This document shows positions 6,047-7,033 of a stretch of 7,033 bases of DNA, piece by piece. A program made the position numbers and the translations under genes. How positions within the stretch are numbered: the stretch's first letter is position 1; each line of letters opens with the position of its first letter. This DNA is from an uncultured Sediminicola sp. Lineage in GTDB: Bacteria > Bacteroidota > Bacteroidia > Flavobacteriales > Flavobacteriaceae. The notes under the pieces were generated by a model. The model was not told the origin of the DNA and made no database searches. It worked only from the letters and a program-made list of their open reading frames with translations. The stretch spans positions 1 through 7,033 of the forward strand of contig CALHVB010000152.1 in NCBI GenBank assembly GCA_938039345.1, read 5' to 3'.

Positions 6047-6393
6047 TATTGATCAAATACCATTACTTCTCTTATTTCAACAGTACCATCTAAATCATAA
6101 TCTGGATAATCTTCTGCAATTTTTACAACCTCATCTGCATCTTTTGCAGAAACAATGTAATAACCACCAACTAATTCTTTACTCTCAGCAAAAGGCCCAT
6201 CGGTAATAACTCTATCTTTACCAGAAACTCTTTTAGCGGTGCTTACTAAAGCATTTCCACCTTTAAGAATACCTTGCGCTTCCATTTTACCATTCCAAGC
6301 AAACCACTTGCTCATTCTATTTTGTAGTTCTTCTTGTGATAATCCTAAATCTTCGTAGCTAGGTCCAATAAAAATCATCATAAAATCTTTCAT
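6046..6393 (-). CDS. YciI-related DGPF-motif protein, partner of the ECF42 sigma factor
   Basis: This 115-residue protein has the YCII-related/DGPF fold pattern. The N-terminal strand is KDFMMIFIG, a helix contains MSKWFAWNGKM, and GILKGGNAL follows. The hallmark ITDGPFAESKE is at 63-73 with DGPF at 65-68, then the strand VGGYYIVSAKDADE and a C-terminal YPDYDLDGTVEIREV. The family is a small dimeric alpha/beta-barrel related to ferredoxin-like folds, and no enzymatic activity is firmly established for the DGPF type. In many bacteria these genes flank ECF41/ECF42 sigma genes and are targets of the cognate sigma. Here it precedes the sigma gene with a 28-base gap and is probably first in a two-gene transcript. 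No signal peptide or membrane segment is seen. The ATG at 6393-6391 gives the usual short N-terminus. Confidence 0.94.
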   Translation of the reverse strand: MKDFMMIFIGPSYEDLGLSQEELQNRMSKWFAWNGKMEAQGILKGGNALVSTAKRVSGKDRVITDGPFAESKELVGGYYIVSAKDADEVVKIAEDYPDYDLDGTVEIREVMVFDQ

Positions 6394-6428
6394 AATTTTT
6401 TAGTTTTTAAGTGTTATTAATTTATAGT

Positions 6429-6458
6429 ATAACGAAGCTATTTTTTAGTTAGGAGACA
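6429..6458 (-). promoter_or_regulatory. Candidate ECF-type (autoregulatory) promoter of the DGPF-sigma pair
   Basis: On the minus strand, TGTCTC (6458-6453) is followed after 18 bases by CGTTAT (6434-6429), and 35 bases later by the ATG of the DGPF gene. Published ECF41/ECF42 target promoters carry a TGTC-starting -35 box and a CG-containing -10 box, and ECF42 factors often activate the adjacent DGPF gene. The match is partial (TGTCTC rather than TGTCGA). The gap contains no good TTTG/TAnnTTTG housekeeping promoter. Confidence 0.35.
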
Positions 6459-6474
6459 TAAAAAGAATAAAAAA

Positions 6475-7033
6475 TTATTCTTTTTTCTCAAACATTTTAA
6501 TTGTATAATCTAAGAGTTCTGTTCCACCTATATTACCATGGCCAGGAATTATAACTTTTAAATCAGGAAACTCTTTTTTTATTTTTTTAACAGTATTAGA
6601 CCATTCATTTGTATTGGCATCTCCTAAATAGCCTTTGCCAGCATTAACCGATTTAATTAAACAACCGCCAAATAACACTTCTTCTTTAGGGATGTAGCCA
6701 ACAACGTTATCTACCGTATGACCTTCTCCGTAGAATTGAGTAGTTACAGGTGTTTTACCTATTGTAAGCTCAATTTTTTTATCAAAACCATATTTAGGTA
6801 ACGTATTTATACTATCATTCTTTGCTAATTTAATGGTTAAATTATTAGCGTAAGATTGTATGTTGTTGGTATGAAACTCTGGTAAACCACCTAAACAATC
6901 GTTGTGAAAGTGAGTTATTACAACTGCTTTTATTTTCTTTTTTAAATCCTTTTTAATCCAATGTATAAGTTCTTTTGAAGTTTTATTATCTACAGGTGTA
7001 TCAAAAACAATAGCTTCATTTTCATTAAAATAA
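6475..7033 (-). CDS. bla: Subclass B1 metallo-beta-lactamase (5' end outside window)
   Basis: The frame is open from the right edge of the window to TAA at 6477-6475, giving about 185 residues. B1 enzymes are usually near 245 with a signal peptide, so the export signal and first strands are missing. The GTG at 6678 is internal, not a start. All six zinc ligands are present: HFHND (6912-6898) supplies His116, His118 and Asp120; GEGHTVDN supplies His196 (codon 6720-6718); LFGGC supplies Cys221 (6663-6661); and IPGHG supplies His263 (6540-6538). Lys224 in the CLIK loop, which contacts the substrate carboxylate, is also present. Such enzymes hydrolyse penicillins, cephalosporins and carbapenems in the periplasm, and chromosomal versions are typical of flavobacteria. 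Residue 121 is Cys, and the Asn233 position appears to be Tyr. No mobile element is seen nearby. The DGPF gene lies 81 bases downstream on the same strand. Confidence 0.94.
   Translation of the reverse strand, partial: YFNENEAIVFDTPVDNKTSKELIHWIKKDLKKKIKAVVITHFHNDCLGGLPEFHTNNIQSYANNLTIKLAKNDSINTLPKYGFDKKIELTIGKTPVTTQFYGEGHTVDNVVGYIPKEEVLFGGCLIKSVNAGKGYLGDANTNEWSNTVKKIKKEFPDLKVIIPGHGNIGGTELLDYTIKMFEKKE

Noticed and set aside
2950..6053. Shared 14-base string ATAATTGGTATTTT at 2950-2963 (plus) and near 6053-6036 (minus)
   Set aside because: In DNA this AT-rich, a match of this length between two sites in 7 kb is expected by chance, and the two copies sit in different orientations relative to their genes.
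6475..6678. Independent 67-residue protein starting at GTG 6678
   Set aside because: The same frame continues upstream without a stop through all the other zinc-binding motifs of a metallo-beta-lactamase, so this is only its C-terminal part.

Overview
The window looks like chromosomal DNA from a marine-type member of the Flavobacteriaceae (Bacteroidota). It is very AT-rich, third codon positions are mostly A/T, purine-rich Shine-Dalgarno sites are largely missing, and genes are packed tightly with overlapping ends. Several products belong to families common in that group: a B1 metallo-beta-lactamase, an ECF42-type sigma factor with a DGPF/YciI partner, and a small one-TM-helix protein with conserved flavobacterial-looking sequence. 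The species cannot be named from the sequence alone. No RNA genes, insertion sequences, CRISPR arrays, attachment sites or origins were seen, and no gene-free stretch exceeds about 170 bases.

Left block (1-2438, plus strand): the 3' part of a large gene whose C-terminal helical domain resembles M1-family metallopeptidases. It overlaps by four bases (ATGA) with the first of two patatin-like acyl hydrolases. The second patatin follows after a 2-base gap. The two patatins are a tandem duplication with almost gap-free alignment and the same catalytic Ser38/Asp182 positions. All three genes probably form one transcript.

Middle block (2430-4767): a minus-strand membrane-anchored protein of unknown function runs convergently into the second patatin (9-base overlap). 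Upstream of it, also on the minus strand, is an Lrp/AsnC-family regulator. This regulator is divergent from a PLP-dependent decarboxylase of the histidine decarboxylase type. The 169-base gap between the two divergent genes carries three inverted repeats that are candidate operator sites, so the regulator may control the decarboxylase and itself in response to an amino acid.

Right block (4764-7033, minus strand): a B1 metallo-beta-lactamase (5' end outside the window), then a DGPF/YciI-like protein, then an ECF sigma factor with a long TPR-like C-terminal extension (ECF42 architecture). The last two form a clear two-gene unit. A TGTC-type -35 and CGTT-type -10 upstream of the YciI-like gene suggest autoregulation. 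The sigma gene ends convergently against the decarboxylase with a 4-base overlap.

Nothing here amounts to a demonstrably new system. The points most worth following are the decarboxylase/Lrp pair, including an Ala where the Morganella enzyme has an active-site Ser, the predicted autoregulated ECF42-DGPF unit, unusual active-site-loop residues in the lactamase, and the paired patatins attached to a peptidase gene.
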